From Scytonema hofmannii PCC 7110 (lineage in GTDB: Bacteria; Cyanobacteriota; Cyanobacteriia; Cyanobacteriales; Nostocaceae): a stretch of DNA of 64,000 bases. Numbering within the stretch: the stretch's first letter is position 1; the number at the start of each line of letters is the position of its first letter. Positions 9,068 through 17,320 of this stretch are shown in pieces. The position numbers were made by a program, and so were the translations under genes. Where the stretch lies: the NCBI RefSeq assembly GCF_000346485.2, contig NZ_KQ976354.1, positions 10,002,341 to 10,066,340 of the forward strand, written 5' to 3'. The notes beneath the pieces were generated by a model, which saw only the letters and a list, made by a program, of their open reading frames with translations, searched no databases and was not told the origin of the DNA.

Positions 9068-9268
9068 TTAAGTAGTTAACAATTTTCTACTTTTTAAAGA
9101 GATAGCATCTGGTAATTTCTCTAGTTTGACTGTGATAATTTGGGTTAAACCATTGTAGTTATCCAAAATTGACCAACCTGAGTCCCGATGTGGTGTTTTC
9201 ATCACCAAAAGTTGTATTTTTTGCAATAAAACCGCCTCGTGACCTGCTGACTCGGAGAGCCTATAAAG
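9068..9268 (-). pseudogene. Unidentified C-terminal coding fragment
   Basis: A 66-codon frame bounded by stops reads HEAVLLQKIQLLVMKTP, then DSGWSILDNYNGLTQIITVK and LEKLPDAISLKSRKLLTT. Coding-like composition, no start codon in a good context. Possibly the tail of a gene whose 5' part was lost. Family not recognised. Confidence 0.3.
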
Positions 9269-9274
9269 TTAATT

Positions 9275-9495
9275 AATTGGTAAATGTTTGTCAATTTTGA
9301 ACAAGTTTTTCCCAAGGGAGTTGGGAGCTACAGCTAAAATTAAGACTCCTCGCTCCTGATTGACTTGAAAATCAAGATTACTTTGGTTGATTTCCTGTTA
9401 AATTTCCAGTGTTAGCTCAATCAGCCGCACACCTATATATGGATGTTCGACTCGATATGTGATTAATTAATTAGCAACTTGTCTAGCTTCTCTGT
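9275..9495 (-). pseudogene. HtrA/Deg-type serine protease relic (PDZ start)
   Basis: Reads ARQVAN*LITYRVEHPYIGVRLIELTLEI*QEINQSNL and then QVNQERGVLILAVAPNS, where * marks in-frame stops. This is the linker and first strand of the PDZ domain of cyanobacterial HtrA/HhoA proteins (compare HPFIGIQMEDLTPEVARRIN in the intact gene at 52584). Protease domain and the rest of the PDZ are absent. Confidence 0.7.
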
Positions 9496-9529
9496 CTCTA
9501 AGATAAGTACATCCTGCACTGCTGCCAAT

Positions 9530-9619
9530 AGACATCTCCAGAAATTAATTATGTATTACCCGAAAGTCTTGGTAGGGGCGCAAGGCGTTGCGCCCTTACA
9601 TCTTTTCCACCAGAAGTCT
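9530..9619. mobile_element. About 90-bp MITE inserted in repeat block B
   Basis: Flanks match the uninterrupted sequence at 7850-7870. The insert starts AGACATCT and ends AGAAGTCT (7 of 8 terminal positions complementary), with a 3-4 base duplication (AAT/AATA) at the junctions. Its centre holds a GTAGGGGCGCAA/TTGCGCCCTTAC hairpin. No coding capacity, so it must be mobilised in trans if still active. Confidence 0.7.
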
Positions 9620-9821
9620 AATAATAAACTATCAAATATTAACGCAAGTCAAGTCAGTCTCTAGAAAGATCTAGCGAGCAGACATTTTTTTATTCTAAGT
9701 AGCAAGCTGGGGCGAGTGCTCCGAAGTACCGCATTCCCAAAAGATAACCTAACTAGTGCAATTAATGATTACAAAGAAGTTGAGAATTGGTCTTAATGCG
9801 ATCGCAATCGCACTTTGGTCA

Positions 9822-10466
9822 TTAAGGAAATATTGGGTTGCTTAAGCGTTGTTTAAGATCGCGGATGGCGGCGCTGGTGTTGCGATCGTAGGCAACTTGA
9901 ACGCATCGGGCGATTGCGCTTAGCAAATCAAAGTCTGGAAAATAGCGGCTCTGAGTTTGGAGTTGGTAATCGGTTTCTTGCAACTGGTAAATCAATGGCT
10001 GTTGATTTTTGAGGAGCCAAACTTCAGGAACTCGATAGGGTAGATAATCGCCCACATCGGAATAACTGGTGACATCAATTTCGATGACTAAATCTGGAGG
10101 GGGATCTTGTCGCCAGTCGATACGTTTTTTCCCAGAGATCGCTTGCCAGTTGTCGATGTAGAAACAATAATCTGGCTCAATCCCACTCTCTTGGGGCAAA
10201 GCCATGGTCACAGGTGTAAACGCATCATACTCCCGCCCATCGCGATCCAATAGTGCTTTCACAATATCGGCGATTAAATTGGCATCGCGTCCATGCACTG
10301 GTAAGGGCGACATCAGCAAGACTTCTCCATTGCGATACTTGAGGCGTGGAAGCGATCCATCCCCCCTCTGGTCACACAAACTCTGATATTCTTGCCAGGT
10401 GGCAAGTAAGCGCACTACCGACCCCGGTGGTAATTGGATTTTTTCGGGTGAGATAAGGGCAAACAT
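9822..10466 (-). CDS. Uma2 family (DUF820) putative endonuclease
   Basis: 214 aa. The Uma2/DUF820 PD-(D/E)XK-type core is visible: LKYRNGEVLLMSPLP, HGRDANLIADIVKALL, SGIEPDYCFYI, and PPPDLVIEIDVTS ... YLPYRVPEVWLL, where PD and the later E/K positions form the nuclease-like site. These genes are greatly expanded in filamentous cyanobacteria; the biological role is not settled. The ATG at 10466 is followed by a typical N-terminal extension. Another Uma2 gene is at 32163. Confidence 0.88.
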   Translation of the reverse strand: MFALISPEKIQLPPGSVVRLLATWQEYQSLCDQRGDGSLPRLKYRNGEVLLMSPLPVHGRDANLIADIVKALLDRDGREYDAFTPVTMALPQESGIEPDYCFYIDNWQAISGKKRIDWRQDPPPDLVIEIDVTSYSDVGDYLPYRVPEVWLLKNQQPLIYQLQETDYQLQTQSRYFPDFDLLSAIARCVQVAYDRNTSAAIRDLKQRLSNPIFP

Positions 10467-10557
10467 TGCTAGTGGGTCTCTTTTACGGCGGCTTAATGCA
10501 ATAATAACGAAGTTTGGATTATTTTACTCTTGGTGCTCATAAGTTCATTGGCACTCC

Positions 10558-10752
10558 CTAGGAGTCCTTGCTTATCAAAAAATGTTGAGCGATCGCGTTG
10601 GCTTGGGCGAAGATGTATTGGTTTAATTCTCGCTCTCGCAGAATTTGTTCGTTTAGCGCAAGGGCTTGAAGCTGTGGCATGATAAAAGGAGATTGTGTTT
10701 TTTTGAAGGCGATCGCTCGTTCCGCTAAGAAGTACGCGATCGCCTTTGTCAT
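10558..10752 (-). CDS. Small hypothetical protein, 64 aa
   Basis: Predicted helical 64-residue protein (FLAERAIAFKKTQSPFIMPQ ... LRERELNQYIFAQANAIAQH). Its 3' end overlaps a 30-base dispersed repeat (10568-10597) also present at 4902-4931, so the C-terminus IAQHFLISK is repeat-encoded. No family recognised; may be a relic rather than a gene. Confidence 0.3.
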   Translation of the reverse strand: MTKAIAYFLAERAIAFKKTQSPFIMPQLQALALNEQILRERELNQYIFAQANAIAQHFLISKDS

Positions 10753-10803
10753 TTTCTCTGTTTTATCGATTAAGCGTTTAGATTATGTGAGTAAATTAAG
10801 GAG

Positions 10804-11292
10804 ATGAGTTGTTTGCAAATTCGCGAAGATGATCTGACAGGTAAAAAGATCGCTGACTTTCTCCGTGAACATCTCGAAAATATGAATGAGATTACACCGC
10901 CAGAAAGCGTTCATGCTCTTGATTTAGAGGCATTGCGATCGCCCGATATTACCTTCTGGTCGGCTTGGGAGGGAGCGGAATTACTCGGATGCGGGGCACT
11001 GAAAGAACTAGACTCAAGAAGTGGTGAAGTCAAATCAATGCGTACCGCCAAGGCACACCGCAATAGGGGTGTCGCCTCAAAGATTCTTGAACACATCATT
11101 AAAAAAGCCGACCTGCGTGCTTACGATTGCCTGTATTTGGAAACAGGGGCAATGCCAGAGTTCGCCCCGGCACGGGCCTTGTACATACGGTATGGGTTCG
11201 AGTATCGAGGTCCCTTCGCTGAATACATTGACGACCCGAATAGCGTGTTTATGGCGAAAAAGCTCGCTCGATCTGCTTCTAGAAATGATTAG
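10804..11292 (+). CDS. GNAT family N-acetyltransferase
   Basis: 162 aa. The acetyl-CoA site is clear: KSMRTAKAHRNRGVASKILE (R/Q-x-x-G-x-G/A motif) near residues 77-96, followed by CLYLETGAMPEFAPARALYI and YGFEYRGPFAEY, typical of the YjgM/putative acetyltransferase group. The ATG at 10804 sits immediately beside an AAGGAG, which is too close; TTG at 10813 would have better spacing, so the true start is open. Substrate unknown. Convergent with the two-component operon, separated by a heptamer array. Confidence 0.85.
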   Translation: MSCLQIREDDLTGKKIADFLREHLENMNEITPPESVHALDLEALRSPDITFWSAWEGAELLGCGALKELDSRSGEVKSMRTAKAHRNRGVASKILEHIIKKADLRAYDCLYLETGAMPEFAPARALYIRYGFEYRGPFAEYIDDPNSVFMAKKLARSASRND

Positions 11293-11335
11293 CACAGTAC
11301 GTCATTGAATTTCTATTTGGAGACATTTACTCCCT

Positions 11336-11389
11336 TCACTGGTCACTGGTCACTGGTCACTGGTCACTGGTCACTGGTCACTGGTCACT
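11336..11389. repeat. Heptanucleotide tandem repeat TCACTGG (about 7.5 copies)
   Basis: Near-perfect 7-base array. Read on the strand of the response-regulator gene it is CCAGTGA and begins within two bases of that gene's stop codon. Same heptamer occurs at 42701, 44227, 45127 and 60671. Confidence 0.9.
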
Positions 11390-11390
11390 C

Positions 11391-12059
11391 TTAAGTTCGC
11401 AACCGATAACCCATTCCCCTGATAGTCTCAATCCGCTCGCTTCCCAATTTCTTCCGCAAGTGACCCACATAAACATCAACAATATTTGACCCTGGATCGT
11501 AGTCATAACCCCAAATGCGGTTAAGTAACTGTTCTCGACTCATAACCTGCATCGGGTGACGTAAAAACACTTCTGCCAAAATAAATTCACGAGTGGAAAG
11601 TTCTACCAACCTATCTCCCACCCAAACTTCTCGTGCGATCAAATTTAGAGCAATATTACCAACTCTCAAAATAGTTTCTTCCTTCGCTCTAGGTACATGA
11701 CTGTTGCGTAATTGAACTCGGATACGTGCTAGCAGTTCTTCAAACCGAAATGGTTTGGTAATGTAATCATCAGCACCTCCCTCTAGTCCTGCGACCGTAT
11801 CATCCACACCATCACGGGCAGTCAGGACGATAATGGGGAAGGTTTCTCCTCTTCCCCGCAACTCTTGCAGTACATCCAAGCCATCTTTATCTGGCAAACC
11901 CAGATCGAGAATCAACAAGTCAAAATTATTACTATCCGCCAGACTCAATGCATCGCTAGCCTTGATGACGACTGTGGTTATGAACCCGTGTGCTTTTAAC
12001 CCAGTTTCCAGAAAGGCTGTGATGCGAAGATTGTCTTCGGCGATAAGAATCCGATTCAT
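11391..12059 (-). CDS. OmpR/PhoB-family response regulator
   Basis: 222 aa from ATG 12059 (MNRILIAEDN). Receiver domain residues 1-115: acidic pair E8/D9, phospho-acceptor D52 in LLILDLGLPDKDG, T80 and K102 (ITKPF). C-terminal winged helix, residues about 128-222, with LSTREFILAEVFLRHP and IVDVYVGHLRKKLG ... RGMGYRL. The start lies inside the 3' end of the histidine kinase gene (104-base overlap), so the pair is translationally coupled. Likely phosphorylated by that kinase; targets unknown. Confidence 0.93.
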   Translation of the reverse strand: MNRILIAEDNLRITAFLETGLKAHGFITTVVIKASDALSLADSNNFDLLILDLGLPDKDGLDVLQELRGRGETFPIIVLTARDGVDDTVAGLEGGADDYITKPFRFEELLARIRVQLRNSHVPRAKEETILRVGNIALNLIAREVWVGDRLVELSTREFILAEVFLRHPMQVMSREQLLNRIWGYDYDPGSNIVDVYVGHLRKKLGSERIETIRGMGYRLRT

Positions 12060-13533
12060 AAATTCGGTGCTCTTCGTCAGACGCAAGGGGAATCACAAGA
12101 GTGAAGGTAGACCCATGACCCAGACGACTAACAAGTTCGACCCATCCACCATGAGCTTGAGCGATCGCTTGCACAATCGCCAATCCCAACCCATGCCCTT
12201 CACACTGGTCTTCTTTCGTCGCCCTTACAAAACGCTCAAAAATGCGTTTTTGGTCTTCTGGGGCAATTCCAACTCCTGTATCGCTTACCCAAATATAAAC
12301 ACGATCCCCTTTTACAGAGGAACCAAGTGTAATGCTATCATTATTGCTCGTGTGGCGAACTGCATTCTGAATTAAATTCATCACCGCTTGAGTTAACCTC
12401 TGACGGTCAACCACGATCGGACTCAACCCTTTAGATTCCAACCGCCAATCCCGATTGGCAAGCGATCGCGCTTTGAGATATATTTCCTCTGTCAGCCAAT
12501 CTAGTTCTTCTGGCTTTAACCTGAGAAAATCTGGACGTTCTGTTTTTGCTAGCAGTAGTAAGTCATTAACCAGGCGACTCATGCGGTCTAACTCATCCAT
12601 CACCAAGGCAATAGTCACCTCTTGTTTTTCTGGGCAAAACGGTAACATTTCCAGATGACCCTGAATCACCGTAATGGGAGTCCGCAGTTCATGACTAACA
12701 TCGTTGAGAAACTTTTGCTGGCTATCAAAGGCAAACTGTAGCCGATCCAGCATTTCATTAAAAGTTTTCGTCAACTCCGCTATTTCATCCGCTCCCTTCA
12801 CAGGAATACGCTGTGTCATATCTGACTCAGTAATAGACTGAGCCGTTTTCGTTAGCAAACGTAGAGGATAAAGTACCCTACCAGCCGTAACCCATGCTAG
12901 TAAGAAAAAGATGAGCAGAACAATCAGTGTGACTTGCATGACCAAGGAAATGGCATTCGTTCCCGCTTGAAAGGCAGCTGAAGCATCATGAATTGCAATA
13001 AACATGGCTCTTTCTTCGCCTACACTGACTGGGTATGCTACATAACGAATCCTTTGTGTAGAAGTTTGTATGTAACCGTTTTTTGGTTCCTTAAGTTGAG
13101 TCCAGCGCTGTATCAGGGCTGGATACTGCTCTAAAAGCTCAGAAGGTAAAATCGGGCTGTATTTGTAAATTTCGTCGTTGATGAGAGTAATAATATACTC
13201 ATTACGTGTAGGAGCATAACTAGCCAAAAATTTATCAAACAATGCAGCAGTCTCTACTGGATTTTCCGATCGCTTTGCACTATACTGCTTTTCCAGTAAC
13301 TTAAATCGCGCTACTTCTTTAGCCAAAGAAGCGTCAGATCTTGCTTTTAAATCATCACAATATATCTGGCGAGTTGTTTGGATAGAAAAGATTGCCGTAC
13401 AAGCTGTTAGCAGAAAGTACCAAACTAACAGACGGGCGCGGACGCTATGGAAAGTTCTGCGCCATCCTTGTGGAGGTGGATACTTTGCTACTATTCCTGT
13501 AGATTTGCTGTTCGCTTGATATTTATTCGCCAT
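11956..13533 (-). CDS. Sensor histidine kinase with HAMP domain
   Basis: 525 aa. TM1 about residues 34-52, extracytoplasmic loop 53-195, TM2 about 196-218, HAMP to about 272, HisKA with FLNDVSHELRTPITVI (His281), N box MNLIQNAVRHT (384-394), G1 DTGVGIAP and G2 GHGLGL. After the family's usual end at FTLVIPLA the frame runs on for about 42 residues rich in Arg/Ser/His that overlap the response regulator's coding sequence. This tail looks like the product of a lost stop codon. First gene of a kinase-regulator operon; the sensed signal is not evident. Confidence 0.93.
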   Translation of the reverse strand: MANKYQANSKSTGIVAKYPPPQGWRRTFHSVRARLLVWYFLLTACTAIFSIQTTRQIYCDDLKARSDASLAKEVARFKLLEKQYSAKRSENPVETAALFDKFLASYAPTRNEYIITLINDEIYKYSPILPSELLEQYPALIQRWTQLKEPKNGYIQTSTQRIRYVAYPVSVGEERAMFIAIHDASAAFQAGTNAISLVMQVTLIVLLIFFLLAWVTAGRVLYPLRLLTKTAQSITESDMTQRIPVKGADEIAELTKTFNEMLDRLQFAFDSQQKFLNDVSHELRTPITVIQGHLEMLPFCPEKQEVTIALVMDELDRMSRLVNDLLLLAKTERPDFLRLKPEELDWLTEEIYLKARSLANRDWRLESKGLSPIVVDRQRLTQAVMNLIQNAVRHTSNNDSITLGSSVKGDRVYIWVSDTGVGIAPEDQKRIFERFVRATKEDQCEGHGLGLAIVQAIAQAHGGWVELVSRLGHGSTFTLVIPLASDEEHRIYESDSYRRRQSSHHSLSGNWVKSTRVHNHSRHQG

Positions 13534-13621
13534 ATTTCTACAAGTCGTTTGCCAACCTCATCCAGTTTCCGCAAGCAAAGTAAATTAGCCGTGAAGCTTT
13601 GGTGAAAAAATTTTAATAAAA

Positions 13622-13680
13622 GGGAGTAGGGAGTGGGGAGTAGGGAGTAGGGATTCAAGAGACTAACAACTAACAACTAA
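13622..13680. repeat. Heptamer-type array GGGAGTA / ACTAACA
   Basis: Tandem GGGAGTA/GGGAGTG units followed by ACTAACA units in the gap upstream of the kinase gene and before the pentapeptide gene. Same classes occur at 23645, 57612 and 63224. Confidence 0.75.
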
Positions 13681-13763
13681 CCATTTGACACCTATCCTCA
13701 TCTGACATAAACTGATATGCTACGACCTGTAATAACAGTTTTCCATCTTAATTGTAATTAAAC

Positions 13764-15131
13764 GTGGCTCATAACTACCAGCGTGCCAAACTCAGAGGTA
13801 AATCCTTCAAAGGGCAAGACTTAACAGGCGCAGATTTCTCCTATTCAGATATCCGAGGTGCTGACTTTACGGGTGCCTTCCTTAAAGGAGCAAACTTCAG
13901 TCATGTTAAAGCGGGACTGCAACGTCGTTGGGTAATTGCCACAGTCATTATTGCATTACTACTATCAGCTATATCGGGATTGCTATCAGCTACTGGTGGT
14001 TCTCTCATAGGATGTATTCTCGCTAATGGGAACCGTGAAAATACTTATGTAGCTGCCGTTAGTTTAACAGTGTTGTTTGTCTTTTTTCTCATCACTATGC
14101 GCCAAGGAGTAGCAGCCGCTTTTGGTTTTTTGGCAGTAGCAGTGACATGGACAGCTGTAGCAGGAGTCACATGGGCTGGGATAGTAGCAGTGACATGGGC
14201 GAGGGCTGGAACTCAGACAGGAATTATGGAATTGGCAACATTTGTGGCAGTCGTCGTCACAGGAGCGATCGCAGCGCTCGCCGCAGCGACGGGTGTTGTT
14301 ATTATAGCAGGGGCAGCAGCGATGGCAGGGGCTGTTGCTGGATTATTGGCAGTCGCAGTGACAGTGTCTGTAGCAGGGGCTGTCGCTGGGGTAGGAGTGG
14401 TAGCAGCCGTTAGGATAGGAGGTCCGGTCGTAGGATCGTTAGCAGGAGCAGTCGCAGTCTTGACAATATTCCTGTCTGCTGACATTGGTTGTCGCGCACT
14501 CTTTGAAGATGAAAGACAAATCTGGGTTCGCAATGTTGCTCTGGATTTTGTCACAAGGCGTGGAACGAATTTTCAAGGTAGCAATTTGACAGATGCCAAC
14601 TTTACACAGGCAAGACTAAAAAACACCAATTTCAACAAATCTATCCTGACACGTACTTGCTGGTTTCAGGCAAAAATGCTGAATCGGGCTGATGTTAGGG
14701 ATTCTTATCTTGAAGATAAGAATTTACGACAACTGCTAGTTACAAAAGATTTACAAGGCAAAACTCTTGATGGCTGGGATTTACAAAGTATGAATTTGCA
14801 GGGCGCAAATTTGAAAGATGCTAGCTTCATTGCAGCCAAGCTAAATGAATCGAATTTGCAAGATGCCGATCTTTCCAGAGCAAATCTTACAGGAACACAA
14901 CTAGACAAAACAGATTTGAGAGGTGCAACTCTGACAGGTACATACATCGGAGACTGGGGCGTTACTCCGGAGACAAAGCTAGATGGCGTACATTGTGACT
15001 ATATTTTTATGTACGTGCCAACAAAAGATAATCCCAATCCCCATCGTCTACCTGCTAACTGGGATCGGACGTTTAAAGAAGGTGAATTTACTCAATTAAT
15101 GACCCCGGTGCCTAAGTTATCAAAGATTTAG
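13764..15131 (+). CDS. Pentapeptide-repeat protein with central membrane domain
   Basis: 455 aa from GTG 13764. N-terminal pentapeptides (LRGKSFKGQDLTGADFSYSD) occupy residues 8-50. A very hydrophobic Ala/Gly/Val-rich region follows, residues about 57-240, with several helices and AVAG/AIAA-type repeats. A second pentapeptide block covers about 275-395 (NLQGANLKDASF, NLTGTQLDKTDLRGATL). Pentapeptide repeats form a right-handed square helix that usually mediates protein contacts; this layout would display two such helices from a membrane anchor. Function unknown. No operon partner; 310 bases of AT-rich non-coding DNA follow. Confidence 0.85.
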   Translation: MAHNYQRAKLRGKSFKGQDLTGADFSYSDIRGADFTGAFLKGANFSHVKAGLQRRWVIATVIIALLLSAISGLLSATGGSLIGCILANGNRENTYVAAVSLTVLFVFFLITMRQGVAAAFGFLAVAVTWTAVAGVTWAGIVAVTWARAGTQTGIMELATFVAVVVTGAIAALAAATGVVIIAGAAAMAGAVAGLLAVAVTVSVAGAVAGVGVVAAVRIGGPVVGSLAGAVAVLTIFLSADIGCRALFEDERQIWVRNVALDFVTRRGTNFQGSNLTDANFTQARLKNTNFNKSILTRTCWFQAKMLNRADVRDSYLEDKNLRQLLVTKDLQGKTLDGWDLQSMNLQGANLKDASFIAAKLNESNLQDADLSRANLTGTQLDKTDLRGATLTGTYIGDWGVTPETKLDGVHCDYIFMYVPTKDNPNPHRLPANWDRTFKEGEFTQLMTPVPKLSKI

Positions 15132-15441
15132 ATCGCTCCAAACGTCTCTCCCATAGGTCAAGAACATCCATCCTTCAAAACAATTGGGTTGTCAAATTGT
15201 TTTTAATCTTGAATGGTTCTGCTCTTGCTAAATATACTGAAGGTAAAGTATCCATTAGTATCGCACTTTCAACTATAATTTTTAGGTCAATTGTTATAAA
15301 TCTTAATTATTAGTGATATTTTATTTACCATCAAAAAATGTAACATATATGTACTGTAAAATACACTTAGAGAACAAAATTGAAAGAAAAACTAAGTAAA
15401 CTTCTGCATTTATTAGGTTTTAGTTAATCAAGGAGTGCCTG
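15132..15441. other. AT-rich intergenic region, probable promoter of the downstream gene
   Basis: No coding frame. Strongly AT-rich from 15280 to 15420 with several TATAAT-like hexamers; I cannot pick one. AGGAG at 15431-15435 serves the next gene. Confidence 0.35.
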
Positions 15442-16488
15442 GTGGAATATCTTATTTATTCTCTGATGGACAGTGCTTACGCGGAAGCAACTGTAGAAGA
15501 TGAATTTAGTTTGCCAGAGTTTAAATTAACGTTAGATTGGAAAAAACTTTTTAAATCGACTTGGCTTACGTATGCTACGGCTACAGCCTTGTTTGCAATT
15601 TTAGCCCAATCTCAAGTCGTGTCAGCCGCTTACTCCGGTCCTGGTAGATATTATGTCAGCACAAATGGTAGTTGTCTCAATATTCGTACAGGTCCATCGA
15701 CTTATTACTCTAGAGTAGCTTGCTACCGCAATGGCTCTCGACTTCCAAATGTTAGAGGATATACAAGAGGATTCGCTCGCTTGTCTACTGGCTATTATGC
15801 TTCTACAAGATGGATTAACCGGAGACCTGGTAGTGGACATACTCCCGGTCTTGGTGTTGGTGGTCGTGTCTTGAGTTTGGGTTCTCAAGGATCTGCTGTT
15901 AGAAGAGTTCAAAGAATTTTGGGAATAACACCTACCGGATACTACGGTACTGCAACTGCAAGAGCAGTCCGAAACTTCCAGCAAAACAACAGCATATACC
16001 CAGTAGATGGAAGAGTTGGACCGGAAACCAGAAGAGCATTAAATCAATATGCAAACACGGGTTACACGCCTAACTACGATGATGACTACCTCTACCGTAA
16101 TCGCGATCGCTACGATACTACTTACCTGTACTCTAGCCCCGATCGCTACTATGATGACTCCCTCTATCGTAACCGCGATCGCTACGATACTGATTACCTC
16201 TACTCTAGCCCCGATCGCTACTATGATGATGACTATCTCTATCGTAATCGCGATCGCAATAACGACTATTACAGTTACAACAGCGATTACAGCACGGGTG
16301 GTCGAGATGTCCTTTCAAGAGGTTCTCGAGGTAGTGCTGTTAGAGAAATTCAGAGATATCTGGGTGTGCGAGTGACGGGTAATTACAATCGTGCAACAGA
16401 AAGAGCAGTCAGAAACTTTCAAGCCAAAAATGGCTTACCTGTAACTGGAGTTGTTGATTCAAATACCCGAATGTTTTTAGGGTTATAA
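15442..16488 (+). CDS. SH3b and peptidoglycan-binding protein with Tyr/Arg/Asp repeats
   Basis: 348 aa from GTG 15442 (AGGAG six bases upstream). A hydrophobic segment around residues 40-62 ends SAAYSGPGR, a likely signal or anchor. Then an SH3b-like domain (GSCLNIRTGPSTYYSRVACY), a PG_binding_1 domain (LSLGSQGSAVRRVQRILG ... VGPETRRAL), a low-complexity Tyr/Arg/Asp region (about 215-290) and a second PG_binding_1 domain (SRGSRGSAVREIQRYLG). Probably an envelope protein binding peptidoglycan. In the repeat region HIP1 octamers encode the RDR of each unit. Confidence 0.85.
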   Translation: MEYLIYSLMDSAYAEATVEDEFSLPEFKLTLDWKKLFKSTWLTYATATALFAILAQSQVVSAAYSGPGRYYVSTNGSCLNIRTGPSTYYSRVACYRNGSRLPNVRGYTRGFARLSTGYYASTRWINRRPGSGHTPGLGVGGRVLSLGSQGSAVRRVQRILGITPTGYYGTATARAVRNFQQNNSIYPVDGRVGPETRRALNQYANTGYTPNYDDDYLYRNRDRYDTTYLYSSPDRYYDDSLYRNRDRYDTDYLYSSPDRYYDDDYLYRNRDRNNDYYSYNSDYSTGGRDVLSRGSRGSAVREIQRYLGVRVTGNYNRATERAVRNFQAKNGLPVTGVVDSNTRMFLGL

Positions 16489-16930
16489 ACTGTAAATTGA
16501 AACCGATACACCTTTACCCAAAGCTTGACTTTTTAGGGATATTGAGGTACTATCTTCAGACGCTTGATTAGTGCGGGATGCAAAAGCTTACTTGGCGTGA
16601 GAACCTTGAAACACTTAGCACAAACTAATTGTTAAAAACTGAATACATTTTTAAGTCTCGTACTGAATTAATTTCAGTATCTCTAACTGGGGATTAGTGG
16701 TCAAGGAACCTAAGCCATGGGGCAAGGGAACCAAGCCAAATGGCACTTCTAGTTGAGCGAACTTATACCGTGGAGTTGGGTTTGTACAGATTTATCTACT
16801 TGTGGGTAGCTTTGTCCAAACTTTTAGAAGCGGTTAAGTGGTTAATAACCTCTTGTAGGATGGGCATCCTTGCCCGTCCTAAATATAATGGAGGCAGAAA
16901 TGCCTATCCCATAAAATCCTAACCACCAAC
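16489..16930. other. Intergenic region, no gene seen
   Basis: Non-coding DNA downstream of the peptidoglycan-binding gene. Near 16856-16915 it carries a palindromic AGGATGGGCATCCTTGCCC motif and AGGCAGAAATGCCT, the same sort of hairpin that becomes the tandem array at 16931. Confidence 0.4.
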
Positions 16931-17320
16931 GGTGACAGGCGAGACGCCTATCCCACTCCACAAAATCCTAACCACCAACGGTGACAGGCGAGACGCCTAT
17001 CCCACTCCACAAAATCCTAACAACTAACGGTGACAGGCGAGACGCCTATCCCACTCCACAAAATCCTAACAACTAACGGTGACAGGCGAGACGCCTATCC
17101 TACTCCACTAACAACTAACAACTAACGGTGACAGGCGAGACGCCTATCCCACTCCACTAACAACTAACGGTGACAGGCGAGACGCCCATCCCACTCCACT
17201 AACAACTAACGGTGACAGGCGAGACGCCTATCCTACTCCACTAACAACTAACGGTGACAGGCGAGACGCCTATCCTACTCCACTAACAACTAACAACTAA
17301 CAACTAACAACTAAGTATTT
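16931..17320. repeat. Tandem array of 8 hairpin-bearing units (42-50 bp)
   Basis: Units begin at about 16931, 16981, 17030, 17079, 17128, 17169, 17211 and 17254. Each contains GACAGGCGAGACGCCTATC, a self-complementary AGGCG-AGA-CGCCT hairpin, then CC(C/T)ACTCCA and ACTAACA heptamers. A lone diverged unit is at 44312. The array lies between two convergent genes, so it could act as a bidirectional terminator. Confidence 0.85.

Noticed and set aside
14213-14554. 113-codon Ala/Thr-rich minus frame
   Set aside because: Mirror of the Ala/Gly/Val-rich membrane region on the plus strand.
16049-16375. Thr/Ile/Met-rich frame in the PG-binding gene
   Set aside because: Off-frame reading of the tandem repeat region.
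16931-17320. CRISPR array
   Set aside because: Sequence between hairpins is also conserved; units differ only by heptamer number.
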